This document shows, one piece after another, positions 8,432 through 16,798 of a stretch of 64,000 nt of DNA; positions within the stretch are counted from its first letter, which is position 1; each line of letters begins with the position of its first letter. A program made the position numbers and the translations under genes. The notes beneath the pieces were generated by a model. It ran no database searches, was not told the origin of the DNA, and saw nothing but the letters and a program-made list of their open reading frames with translations. This DNA is from Haloquadratum sp. (GTDB taxonomy: Archaea; Halobacteriota; Halobacteria; Halobacteriales; Haloferacaceae): the NCBI GenBank assembly GCA_028275165.1, contig JAQCNF010000044.1:1-64000 (forward strand), given 5' to 3'.

Positions 8432-10273
8432 ATGGCCGAAAAGAAACCTCTCAACCGACGTCGATTTTTACAGGCAACTGGGGTAGCAGCAACGGTCGGA
8501 ATTGCAGGGTGCTCACAAGGAGGATCTGAAGATACGACCGAGACGAGTGGTCCGACAGGGACAGATATATCTGTTGAGTCGATTGAAGCATACCCCTACT
8601 CGCCTGGTGAAAATGATGTCCAGTCAGCCCAGCAGGTGATGGAAGCTGCTGGATATGGCCCGGATAATCGATTTGAATTGAGTTGGCTGCAGTATCAAAG
8701 CTCCACATGGGAAGAAATTGCAAATACCATCAGAGCACGACTTGAGTCGGCCTATATTGATATGTCGATTTCGCAGGCTGACTTTGGGTCGCTCTTGAGC
8801 CAGACTGAGAAGGGGAGTCACGAAGCGTTTACACTCGGATGGATTGCAGATTATCCAGCACCCCGGAACTTTCTTCAACTCGTTGACCCAGCAAATACGA
8901 TCTACGATGCAGAGGGAGCGACACCGAATGGAGCACGTCTATTTTGGGATAAAAATGCAAGCGAGGATAACTCTGTCAGAGCGGTCTTATCAGAGGAATT
9001 CGATCGCATCCAGAATAACCCCGAAGGAACTGAAAGTGCAAAACAGATTCGCGATGAAGCCGTCCTGAACATCGAAGAGGCCATCTGGGCCTCTGCAGCA
9101 CTATTACCGGTCTATCATGGTGTTAGCGATGCATTCTGGTACGACCGAGTTTCGTACGACCCACCAAAAGGTATGGGCGGGTCACGGGCAAAAGCGAATG
9201 TCTCTGTGGAGGAGTTAGCAGGGAAGTCACGACTACAGGGAATCTCGGCGACATTCAATTCGCTTGACCCAGTTGCTTCCGGCAATACAGCATCCGGTGG
9301 AAAAGTTATGAACATGTTCGATGCGCCGATGAACTATCCAAATGGTACGATCGAGGTTGAGAGTCTGTTGATAGAAGATTATACCGTTAGTGAGGACTTG
9401 ACTGAATATGAGTTTACACTGAAACAAGGAATGCAGTTCCACGGTGACTATGGGGAGGTGACAGCTGCGGATATGGTATATTCGATTCGCCGTCTCGTTG
9501 AATCAAACAATTCGACAAACTCATACTTTACAAATTCAGTCTTGAATATTGAACGAGAAGTCGATGAGGATGGAAATGTAGTTCCGGGTTCTGTCGGTGT
9601 CGAGCAGACTGGTGATTACAGTTTTACACTCAAGCTACAGCAACCGTTTAGCAATGCACTCTCCGTACTGGCATACTCTGCGTTCTCGGTCGTGCCTGAG
9701 GGAATCGTTGGTGATATAGAGGGATATGAAGGAGACATGGAGTGGGAGGAGTTTTCCACAAACCCCATTGGGTCAGGGCCTTTCGAATTTGTTCGATGGG
9801 ATCCAGGTAACGGCGGGTCCTTCCGCGTTGACCGGTTTGATGAGTATCATGGAGATGTCGCATCGATTGAAGGAATCGACGCACAGATCATTACCGACGA
9901 GACGGCAGCGTTCAACGCATTTCTGAACGAGAATGCTGATATAGCAGGTATTCCAACGTCCAAATTTGAGCCTGAGAAGGTATCGCTTGAGTCGGCTGAC
10001 GGGGCACAAGAGCGAGGGACGTATGGTCCATTAGAGAATGAAAAGACAATAAACATGTCACGAACACCCACCATTGACACCTTTTATATTGGGTTCAACA
10101 TGAGGAAAGTTCCAAAGCCAGTGAGACAGGCAATGGCGTATGTGATGAACCGTCCATCGTTTGTCGAGAGTGTGTTCAAGGGCCGTGGGGAACCAGCATA
10201 TCATCTCACACCAAAGCAAGTGTTCCCGGGGGGAGCTGATAGCTATGTCCAACATTGGCAGGGGAACGAATAA
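8432..10273 (+). CDS. dppA: Peptide ABC transporter binding protein (SBP_bac_5), apparently circularly permuted
   Basis: This 613-residue lipoprotein is the solute receptor of the transporter that follows. It has a twin-arginine signal (RRR at 9-11) and a lipobox ending at Cys27. The domain order is unusual. Residues about 53-253 correspond to the C-terminal part of family 5 binding proteins (YPYSPGENDV, then FTLGWIADYPAPRNFLQL). Residues about 266-613 correspond to the N-terminal part (LQGISATFNSLDPVASG through GFNMRKVPKPVRQAMAYV, ending PGGADSYVQHWQ). In ordinary homologues SYVQHWQ is followed by the YPY block, so the halves look swapped behind an intact signal peptide. Similar linkers (ISVE at 46-49, VSVE at 257-260) precede both blocks. 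The frame is open throughout. Substrate is probably peptides; dppA is a family-level name. Confidence 0.85.
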   Translation: MAEKKPLNRRRFLQATGVAATVGIAGCSQGGSEDTTETSGPTGTDISVESIEAYPYSPGENDVQSAQQVMEAAGYGPDNRFELSWLQYQSSTWEEIANTIRARLESAYIDMSISQADFGSLLSQTEKGSHEAFTLGWIADYPAPRNFLQLVDPANTIYDAEGATPNGARLFWDKNASEDNSVRAVLSEEFDRIQNNPEGTESAKQIRDEAVLNIEEAIWASAALLPVYHGVSDAFWYDRVSYDPPKGMGGSRAKANVSVEELAGKSRLQGISATFNSLDPVASGNTASGGKVMNMFDAPMNYPNGTIEVESLLIEDYTVSEDLTEYEFTLKQGMQFHGDYGEVTAADMVYSIRRLVESNNSTNSYFTNSVLNIEREVDEDGNVVPGSVGVEQTGDYSFTLKLQQPFSNALSVLAYSAFSVVPEGIVGDIEGYEGDMEWEEFSTNPIGSGPFEFVRWDPGNGGSFRVDRFDEYHGDVASIEGIDAQIITDETAAFNAFLNENADIAGIPTSKFEPEKVSLESADGAQERGTYGPLENEKTINMSRTPTIDTFYIGFNMRKVPKPVRQAMAYVMNRPSFVESVFKGRGEPAYHLTPKQVFPGGADSYVQHWQGNE

Positions 10274-10360
10274 ATCATACAGGAGATTTCTTTACATGCC
10301 CGCACAGCAACCCGTCTATCAGCGTAGCCGTGTGATGAACTATTACTGTCCGAACAACCT

Positions 10361-11452
10361 GTGAACCGAGCACTCTACATTGTTAAGCGAATTATCTTAG
10401 CCATTCCAGTCGTTCTGTTTGGCCTGACGCTCACGTTTATTATTATGTATCGTGGACCGATCGACCCAGTGCTGTCAATTCTTGGACAGGATGCAAATCC
10501 TGAGGCAGCGAGACAGCTCCGGATTGCATTAGGGATAGCAAGACCAGATGGAACTCGAATTCCACTTTGGGAACAGTATGGGTTAATGCTCCGTGATATT
10601 ATGACGCTACAGTTTGGTCAGTCGTGGATCGTTCAACGCGGCGTGTCAGTGACCACAGTTATTACTGGCCGGCTTGCACCGACACTGTGGCTTGGGTTTT
10701 GGTCAGTCATGGTCGCGCTCATTATCGGAATCCCCGTTGGTCTCTATGCAGGATTGAAGGCCAACTCCTGGGGGGACTATCTCGCTTCTGGAGGGGGGAT
10801 TATTTGGCGAGCCATGCCAAATTTCTGGCTTGCAGTGATGATTGCCGGTAGCCTTTCCGCAGGCGGTATCCTCTCGTGGTATCGTGGGTTCTGGCTCGAC
10901 ACCGATGTGATCGGAACACCGGATGCGGTCAACAATCTCTTTCAAATGACACCCATATTCGATGGAATTCCAATCGTCAATGCAATCATCATTCCAGTGC
11001 CGGAGGTGCAGAATATGCTGGTCGCATTCAAGTGGATTCTTCCTGCTGCACTTGTACTTGGGTCGGCATCGATGGGGAACGAAATTCGGATCGGACGAAC
11101 AGCCGTTCTTGAGAGTATTAACGCAAAGTACGTTGAGACAGCACGTGCAAAGGGATGCTCTTCTCAGCGTATTATCATCAAACATGTCGGCCGAAATGCC
11201 GTCGTCCCGCTACTCCCGGTTATTATGGGTGAGTTTTATCTCTTGATTGGAGGGTCAGTTCTCGTTGAACAGATATTCAGTATTAACGGCCTCGGAAATC
11301 TGTTCTTTCGAGCAGTTCTCGGCCCTGATATTCCAGTTGTCATGGCATTAGTAACTATCTTCATTCTGATTCAGGTCTCGTTTAATATCATCCAAGATAT
11401 TCTCTATACGTACATCGACCCGCGAATTACACTTGAGGAGGCAAGCCGATAA
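10361..11452 (+). CDS. dppB: Dipeptide/oligopeptide ABC transporter permease DppB
   Basis: This 363-residue inner permease of the family 5 transporter starts with GTG. It has the characteristic first transmembrane segment (residues about 8-30), a conserved extracytoplasmic loop, and the EAA loop around YVETARAKGCSSQRIIIKHVGRNA. That loop contacts the ATPase. The last transmembrane segments end at YIDPRI, typical of DppB/OppB. It lies 87 bases after the binding-protein gene and two bases before dppC, so it is cotranscribed. Confidence 0.92.
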   Translation: MNRALYIVKRIILAIPVVLFGLTLTFIIMYRGPIDPVLSILGQDANPEAARQLRIALGIARPDGTRIPLWEQYGLMLRDIMTLQFGQSWIVQRGVSVTTVITGRLAPTLWLGFWSVMVALIIGIPVGLYAGLKANSWGDYLASGGGIIWRAMPNFWLAVMIAGSLSAGGILSWYRGFWLDTDVIGTPDAVNNLFQMTPIFDGIPIVNAIIIPVPEVQNMLVAFKWILPAALVLGSASMGNEIRIGRTAVLESINAKYVETARAKGCSSQRIIIKHVGRNAVVPLLPVIMGEFYLLIGGSVLVEQIFSINGLGNLFFRAVLGPDIPVVMALVTIFILIQVSFNIIQDILYTYIDPRITLEEASR

Positions 11453-11454
11453 GA

Positions 11455-13014
11455 ATGTGTGCTACCTACACGCCTGAGCAAGTTGATGAATATGAGCAAG
11501 AAGAACTGAGTTCAATCTCTGATCGATTGAGTGCAAACCCACAGCCAGCACTTCGATGGGCAACAGTCATGACGGCACTCGTGGGAGTTCAATTTGGGGC
11601 ATTCATAGGTGGGGTTCTCACTCTCATCGATGCAGCAGTTATTGCGATTACAGCACTGGTCGAGATTGCCGTGGGACTCATCTCGTCACCACTCGCCTCG
11701 GCAGTCGTTGACTTACAACGAATCGTCTCGGGAGCAATTGGCGGACTTCGAGATACAGCAGGATCGTTACCGACGCTACTCAGTCGTGAGACGATTCCGA
11801 ATCAGGGATATCTTCAGTCTGCTGATGGACCGTGGACAGGGACGTTCATGGGCGTTGAACCTGCGATTGCGTGGGCCTTGCGTGCCATATTAATTGTTGG
11901 ATACTCATTCGGTGTCCTCTACTGGCTATTTTATGGCTGGCAGGTGTTCAGAACACACTACCGACGGGCTTCATGGACACCGACAGACGATGTTATCGCG
12001 CGACTACGCGGCCATCGATGGGGACAATTCGGGATTTTCGTCCTCATTTTGTTCCTTACGATGGCAGTGTTCGGACCAGCACTCGGTCCAACGACAGTTG
12101 AGCAAAATATACAATCACCCTACAGCGCTCAGATGCAGTATTTTGATGCTGAGGATGGAGCGGTGAAAACCATCGCACCAGGAGACGCAAACTTCGAATC
12201 GAAGTCAAAAGGCTCAGTCGATCAGAATGTTGGTGTCATGCAGTATGATGCATATAACCGATTTCACCCGTTCGGGACACTCCCAAATGGCCGTGACCTA
12301 TTTACGTTTATGATGGGTGGTGCACGAATCACGCTCATCGTCGCAGGATTGGCTATCGGACTGGGGACGCTCATTGCTGCTTCGTTGGCACTCATTTCTG
12401 CGTACTACAGAGGACGCATCGACCTCGGGATTCTAACCACAGCTGATGGAGTCATATCTATTCCAAAGCTTTTGCTTCTCATTATGATTAGTGCCGTGTT
12501 CGCCGATCATTGGATTGCGCAGGCACTCGATGGAGGGCTATTGCTGGCACTGATTTTCGCTTTCACCGGATGGCCGTTCCTCTGGCGAGCGATTCGTGGG
12601 CCAGCATTCCAGGTCGCACAAGAAGCGTGGGTCGACGCTGCGAAGAGTTTCGGCCAGCCACCTCGGACAATAATGCGTCGACATATGCTACCATACCTGA
12701 CAGGATATCTCTTAGTGTATGCCTCGCTCTCGACAGGTGGTATTATTATTGGGCTCGCTGCACTCTCGTTTTTGGGTAATGGGCTTGGGATTACACCACC
12801 GACACCCGCATGGGGCCGGGCCGTCTCGCTAGGACAGAGTTACGTTGCCAGCCGTAGCTGGCACATTTCGCTTATTCCCGGGCTGATGATTGTGATCTTG
12901 GTAACGGGACTCAACGCCTTTGGGGATGGCCTCCGGGATGCGATCGACCCAGAGAGTGAGGGGACTCAAAATCAAGAACAAAATGCGACTGCGGGGACAG
13001 GAGGTGGTGGATAG
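11455..13014 (+). CDS. dppC: Dipeptide/oligopeptide ABC transporter permease DppC
   Basis: This 519-residue second permease has an extended N-terminal region (about 190 residues) containing extra hydrophobic segments before the usual N-terminal transmembrane helix near residues 198-217. The core contains the family segment FGTLPNGRDLF and the EAA loop AWVDAAKSFGQPPRTIMRRH. It ends in GDGLRDAIDPES, typical of DppC, plus a short Gly-rich tail. Long N-terminal extensions are known in haloarchaeal DppC. The stop codon shares one base with the GTG start of dppD. Confidence 0.92.
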   Translation: MCATYTPEQVDEYEQEELSSISDRLSANPQPALRWATVMTALVGVQFGAFIGGVLTLIDAAVIAITALVEIAVGLISSPLASAVVDLQRIVSGAIGGLRDTAGSLPTLLSRETIPNQGYLQSADGPWTGTFMGVEPAIAWALRAILIVGYSFGVLYWLFYGWQVFRTHYRRASWTPTDDVIARLRGHRWGQFGIFVLILFLTMAVFGPALGPTTVEQNIQSPYSAQMQYFDAEDGAVKTIAPGDANFESKSKGSVDQNVGVMQYDAYNRFHPFGTLPNGRDLFTFMMGGARITLIVAGLAIGLGTLIAASLALISAYYRGRIDLGILTTADGVISIPKLLLLIMISAVFADHWIAQALDGGLLLALIFAFTGWPFLWRAIRGPAFQVAQEAWVDAAKSFGQPPRTIMRRHMLPYLTGYLLVYASLSTGGIIIGLAALSFLGNGLGITPPTPAWGRAVSLGQSYVASRSWHISLIPGLMIVILVTGLNAFGDGLRDAIDPESEGTQNQEQNATAGTGGGG

Positions 13015-14054
13015 TGGCTCAAGAGCAAACACCAGTTCTGACAGTGGATAATCTCCAAACTGTTTTCCAGACCGAGCGTGAAACTATCCGAGCAGTTGAT
13101 GGGGTCAGCTTCAAAATCTTTCGTGGTGAAACTGTTGGCTTAGTCGGTGAGTCAGGATCTGGAAAGAGTGTGACTGCTCGATCAATCATGGGGCTTATCG
13201 AATCACCAGGGTCGATTCAGCCTCATTCATCGATTCGATTTAACGGAACAGAGTTGACCGAACTCGATGAGGCTGCGTATAATGAGATCCGCGGATCTGG
13301 TATTGGGATGATATTTCAAGATCCACAACAGTCACTAAACCCAGTCTATACCGTTGGAAATCAGATTACGGAGGCGCTCACGATTAATCGAGGTATTCGA
13401 GGAGCCGAAGCAACGAAACGTGCAAGAGAGTTGCTTGAGGCAGTCGCAATTCCCGACGCGTCGCGGCGATTAAACGAGTATCCCCACGAGTTCTCTGGGG
13501 GGATGCGTCAGCGGGCCGTCATTGCGATGATGCTCGCCTGTGACCCCGAATTCCTCATCTGCGATGAACCGACGACTGCGCTCGATGTCACAATTCAAGC
13601 ACAAATTCTCGATTTACTTGAGGACCTCAAATCAGATCGAGAGTTATCGATTCTATTTATTACCCATGACATGGGGGTCATCGCAGAAATCGCCGACAGG
13701 GTCAACGTTATGTATGCAGGTGAAATCGTCGAGCGTGCTCCTGTCAAGGAGTTGTTCTCGAATCCAGCACACCCCTACACGCGAGGACTTCTGTCTGCAG
13801 TTCCAAGAACAACTGAAACCGGAAGCGCCCTGGAGACCATCGAAGGAGAAGTCCCAACCCCACATACCGAGCCAACAGACTGTCGATTTGCTCCTCGGTG
13901 TCCGAAAGTATTCGATGCTTGTGAGGAGGTTCACCCACAGCATGTCGACGTCGGGAGTGGAAAAAATCACACCGCTTCGTGTCTTTTGTATCCCGAAGAG
14001 CACACAGAGTCAGACCGAATTAATATTCACGAAGAGGTCAACGAAGATGCGTAG
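13014..14054 (+). CDS. dppD: Peptide ABC transporter ATPase DppD
   Basis: This 346-residue ATPase energises the transporter. It starts with GTG overlapping the dppC stop (TAGTG). Walker A GESGSGKS is at residues 45-52, the ABC signature is SGGMRQR, and Walker B is FLICDEPTTALD. The C-terminal oligopeptide-transporter domain includes the cysteine-containing segment CRFAPRCPKVFDAC, which in relatives can bind an Fe-S cluster. The gene overlaps dppF by eight bases. Confidence 0.93.
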   Translation: MAQEQTPVLTVDNLQTVFQTERETIRAVDGVSFKIFRGETVGLVGESGSGKSVTARSIMGLIESPGSIQPHSSIRFNGTELTELDEAAYNEIRGSGIGMIFQDPQQSLNPVYTVGNQITEALTINRGIRGAEATKRARELLEAVAIPDASRRLNEYPHEFSGGMRQRAVIAMMLACDPEFLICDEPTTALDVTIQAQILDLLEDLKSDRELSILFITHDMGVIAEIADRVNVMYAGEIVERAPVKELFSNPAHPYTRGLLSAVPRTTETGSALETIEGEVPTPHTEPTDCRFAPRCPKVFDACEEVHPQHVDVGSGKNHTASCLLYPEEHTESDRINIHEEVNEDA

Positions 14055-15378
14055 TGCACGGTCACGACCAACAGAGAGCAACGTCGAAACGCTCATTCAC
14101 GTCGATGGATTGCGGACCTATTACGGAGGCGAAGGAGTACTTGCTGATGCGCCTGTCAAGGCGGTTGATGGCGTTGATTTCGAGATTCGGAGAGGCGAAA
14201 CATTTGGGCTAGTCGGTGAATCAGGATCAGGAAAAACGACGCTTGGTCGAACGCTGCTGAAACTTGAGGCAGCGACTGAGGGCTCAATTGTCTATGATGG
14301 GACAGACATTACAAGCTTGTCTGGGTCGTCGCTCACAGAGTGGCGTCAGAATGCTCAGATTGTGTTTCAAGACCCTGAGTCAAGTCTCAACGATCGTCTG
14401 ACTGTCGGAGCGATTATACGCGAACCACTGGAGGCACACGATTGGAGGACACCAACTGCACGGCGTCAGCGTGTAAGAGAGTTACTTGATGCAGTCGGCC
14501 TGACGCCTGCACATTATACACGATATCCACACCAATTTTCAGGTGGACAGCGACAGCGGATTGCGATTGCGCGCGCATTAGCGCTCAATCCGGAATTTCT
14601 TGTCTTAGACGAGCCGGTGAGCGCACTGGATGTAAGCGTTCAGGCTCGTATTATCCAACTGCTAGAGGAGTTGCAAGACGAATTCGGACTCACGTATCTT
14701 TTGATCGCGCACGATCTCTCAGTCGTTGAGCATATCTGTGATCGTGTTGCGGTCATGTACTTGGGAAAGATCATGGAAAAAGGCCCAACAGAGGCCGTCT
14801 TCTCGGAATCTGCTAATCCGTATACACATGCATTATTATCCGCAGTTCCAGAGCCAGACCCGACGAAGAATCCGAATCGTCTCACTCTTCGAGGGACACC
14901 ACCGAGCCCAAGAAATCCACCATCTGGATGTGTTTTTTCGACACGGTGCCCAGCAAAGATATATCCAGATGTTAGTGCTGACCTCTCGTATGAACAGTGG
15001 GATGTGATCGAGCAGATTCGTGCTGTGTTACGTGAGCGGGCACGCGATTCACAAAGCCTCTCTGAGCGGTTTCGACGGCGCGTTGGTCTATATCAACCAA
15101 CAGCGGGATTTGATGCAAGTATCGACGCTATTCGCGGTGATGTCAGCCTACCTGAGTCAGTCACTGAAACAATCGAATCAGCTCTTGCTACCGCCCGGGC
15201 AGGCTATCACCAACAAGCCGTCAGAGAGCTTGAAGAGACATTTAGTGGGATTTGTGAGAACGAGGTGCCAGCGACCCATGCTCAAAATGATGAGACCCAT
15301 GAAAGTAGGTGTCATCGGCATCGCGACACATATACATCAGTGCAAACTGTCATCAATGAGCGATTTAATCACCGCTAA
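14047..15378 (+). CDS. dppF: Peptide ABC transporter ATPase DppF
   Basis: This second ATPase has 443 residues from ATG 14047, which overlaps the end of dppD. The frame is open far upstream, but residues before this ATG are the dppD gene read in another frame. Walker A GESGSGKT is at residues 57-64, the signature is SGGQRQR, and Walker B is [12 protein letters not shown]. After the usual C-terminal domain ([10 protein letters not shown]) there is an extension of about 130 residues without recognised domains, longer than in bacterial DppF. Its 3' end overlaps the next gene by 23 bases. Confidence 0.92.
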   Translation: MRSARSRPTESNVETLIHVDGLRTYYGGEGVLADAPVKAVDGVDFEIRRGETFGLVGESGSGKTTLGRTLLKLEAATEGSIVYDGTDITSLSGSSLTEWRQNAQIVFQDPESSLNDRLTVGAIIREPLEAHDWRTPTARRQRVRELLDAVGLTPAHYTRYPHQFSGGQRQRIAIARALALNPEFLVLDEPVSALDVSVQARIIQLLEELQDEFGLTYLLIAHDLSVVEHICDRVAVMYLGKIMEKGPTEAVFSESANPYTHALLSAVPEPDPTKNPNRLTLRGTPPSPRNPPSGCVFSTRCPAKIYPDVSADLSYEQWDVIEQIRAVLRERARDSQSLSERFRRRVGLYQPTAGFDASIDAIRGDVSLPESVTETIESALATARAGYHQQAVRELEETFSGICENEVPATHAQNDETHESRCHRHRDTYTSVQTVINERFNHR

Positions 15379-15778
15379 TCAGGGGCGGGCATGGGGTGAG
15401 TTCCTCTTTTGGGTGAGTTTCGTGAGCGGGTTCGTCATCTTCGGCGCAGGGACTATTGCTTTGATTAGTGGTGGAGGCCTTCTCCAGCTCAAGTATTTCC
15501 TGTTTGGGATTGGGTTGATACTGTTTGGAATCGGGTCCTTTGGCATTCAACCACCGCCACCCAAACAAAGCCCCAAGAGTCGACAGTTGCGGTCTTTCAG
15601 TTTACAGAGCACGGATACATATCGCGCAGAGCGAATCCTCCGTCGTCTCGTCCCATTAGAGCTAAGTACGCTTACTGCTGCTGATTTCATCAGTCGTGAC
15701 TGGAAGATATTTTGTACGGGTGTTTTGCTGTTGATCACTTCATTTGGACTCGAAACTCTCGGTGGTGTCAGCGTCTGA
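15356..15778 (+). CDS. Small conserved haloarchaeal membrane protein (DUF7555-like)
   Basis: This 140-residue protein has three hydrophobic segments (about residues 14-37, 42-60 and 116-135) and a central basic and proline-containing loop (IQPPPPKQSPKSR). The start ATG 15356 lies inside the end of dppF. It resembles a conserved haloarchaeal membrane family (probably DUF7555) of unknown role. Overlap with dppF suggests cotranscription with the transporter, but a functional link is unproven. Confidence 0.65.
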   Translation: MSDLITANQGRAWGEFLFWVSFVSGFVIFGAGTIALISGGGLLQLKYFLFGIGLILFGIGSFGIQPPPPKQSPKSRQLRSFSLQSTDTYRAERILRRLVPLELSTLTAADFISRDWKIFCTGVLLLITSFGLETLGGVSV

Positions 15779-15790
15779 GCGACTGACATT

Positions 15791-15799
15791 TTTATTTAT
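15791..15799 (+). promoter_or_regulatory. Candidate TATA box for the DUF7529-like gene
   Basis: TTTATTTAT is centred about 23 bases before ATG 15818, a spacing expected for a leaderless haloarchaeal transcript. This is based on position and sequence only. Confidence 0.35.
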
Positions 15800-15817
15800 C
15801 TACGTTTTAGGTAGGCT

Positions 15818-16348
15818 ATGAGTCGAATCGGTCCCAGAGATGATTCACATGTAGGTGGTATCAGCTCACCAGAGACAGAAGATAACGGACACTGGCAGGC
15901 AACACTCGCAGATGCAAAAGCAGTGTTGGACGCACGAGCATCTGATGAATTCAAAACGCTACTCATTCCGACAGATGCAGCAGCCGTCATTCACCCAGAG
16001 ACGGAGACAACGACACCCGCTGGATTCTCCTACATCATCGGGTCGTCTCGTGCAGCAGAGCTGGGTTCATTCATGAGTGAGTGTGAGTTCACTGAGACAA
16101 TTGTCTACAGTAAGGTTGCTGGGGCGCGGCGATATCAGCTTACTGAGTGTATCGACCCAAGCGCACAATGTAGCTGTGCGATTGTAGCGGCTATCGAGTT
16201 GGAATCATATCGAGAATGCATTGACGCTACCCAGTCGCGAGAGACACTGACGACGACGCTCAGACGTGTCGATGGTGGAGAAGTAACTCGAATCACTCAT
16301 TCTAATCCGGCTGTCTTTGCACCATCTGAAGAAAGTGATTCGTGTTAA
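15818..16348 (+). CDS. Conserved haloarchaeal protein (DUF7529-like)
   Basis: This 176-residue soluble acidic protein resembles a haloarchaeal family (probably DUF7529). It starts with a disordered N-terminus, followed by an alpha/beta domain (WQATLADAKAVLDA, then TLLIPTDAAAVIHPE). It has no signal peptide or membrane segment. The cysteine-rich segment CIDPSAQCSCAIVAAIELE is unusual for the family. Function is unknown. Confidence 0.6.
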   Translation: MSRIGPRDDSHVGGISSPETEDNGHWQATLADAKAVLDARASDEFKTLLIPTDAAAVIHPETETTTPAGFSYIIGSSRAAELGSFMSECEFTETIVYSKVAGARRYQLTECIDPSAQCSCAIVAAIELESYRECIDATQSRETLTTTLRRVDGGEVTRITHSNPAVFAPSEESDSC

Positions 16349-16798
16349 CATAGACGAATAATGCGTTTCGAGCCTTCGTGGCGCTAGTTGCGCCTCACGT
16401 CATCACGGAACTGGTATATCAGTCGTCGGGAATACAATTTCTGTATTCAATTCAATTCAGAACGAGGAACAATCCCGTTCCGAGTGTAATGTCAGACTCC
16501 ACACTGGATCAAATATCTGCATTTTCAACAGCTGATCCGTGAGTGCCGATGCCAAGCCAGGTTTGTCCCAGTAATTATCATTCACAGTCTCATGGTTGTT
16601 GTATTTCCCCACTGATGACCATGGCATGGCAATCCACCCCGACGTACTCTCCACGCTCAAACGTGAGGATTTTTTCCTACGCGCAATACGATACTGACTC
16701 ACTGTGAATGTCGGTTATAGAGGGTTCACCTGGTTCGCACTGAAACAGATAGTTTTCGGCCTCGACTTTCTGTCATTTATCGAACTGGCTGATATAGC
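16349..16798. other. 450-bp gap, possible IS debris, no supported gene
   Basis: A GTCATCACGG motif at about 16399 matches motifs in other gaps. A minus-strand frame of 81 codons (16457-16702) has no recognisable domain or convincing start context. A plus-strand fragment near 16625-16690 reads HPDVLSTLKREDFFLRAIRY before a stop and may be a gene relic. None of this is strong enough to call. Confidence 0.35.

Noticed and set aside
16457-16702. 81-codon minus-strand frame
   Set aside because: It has no recognised domain, promoter context or convincing composition, and lies in debris-rich DNA.
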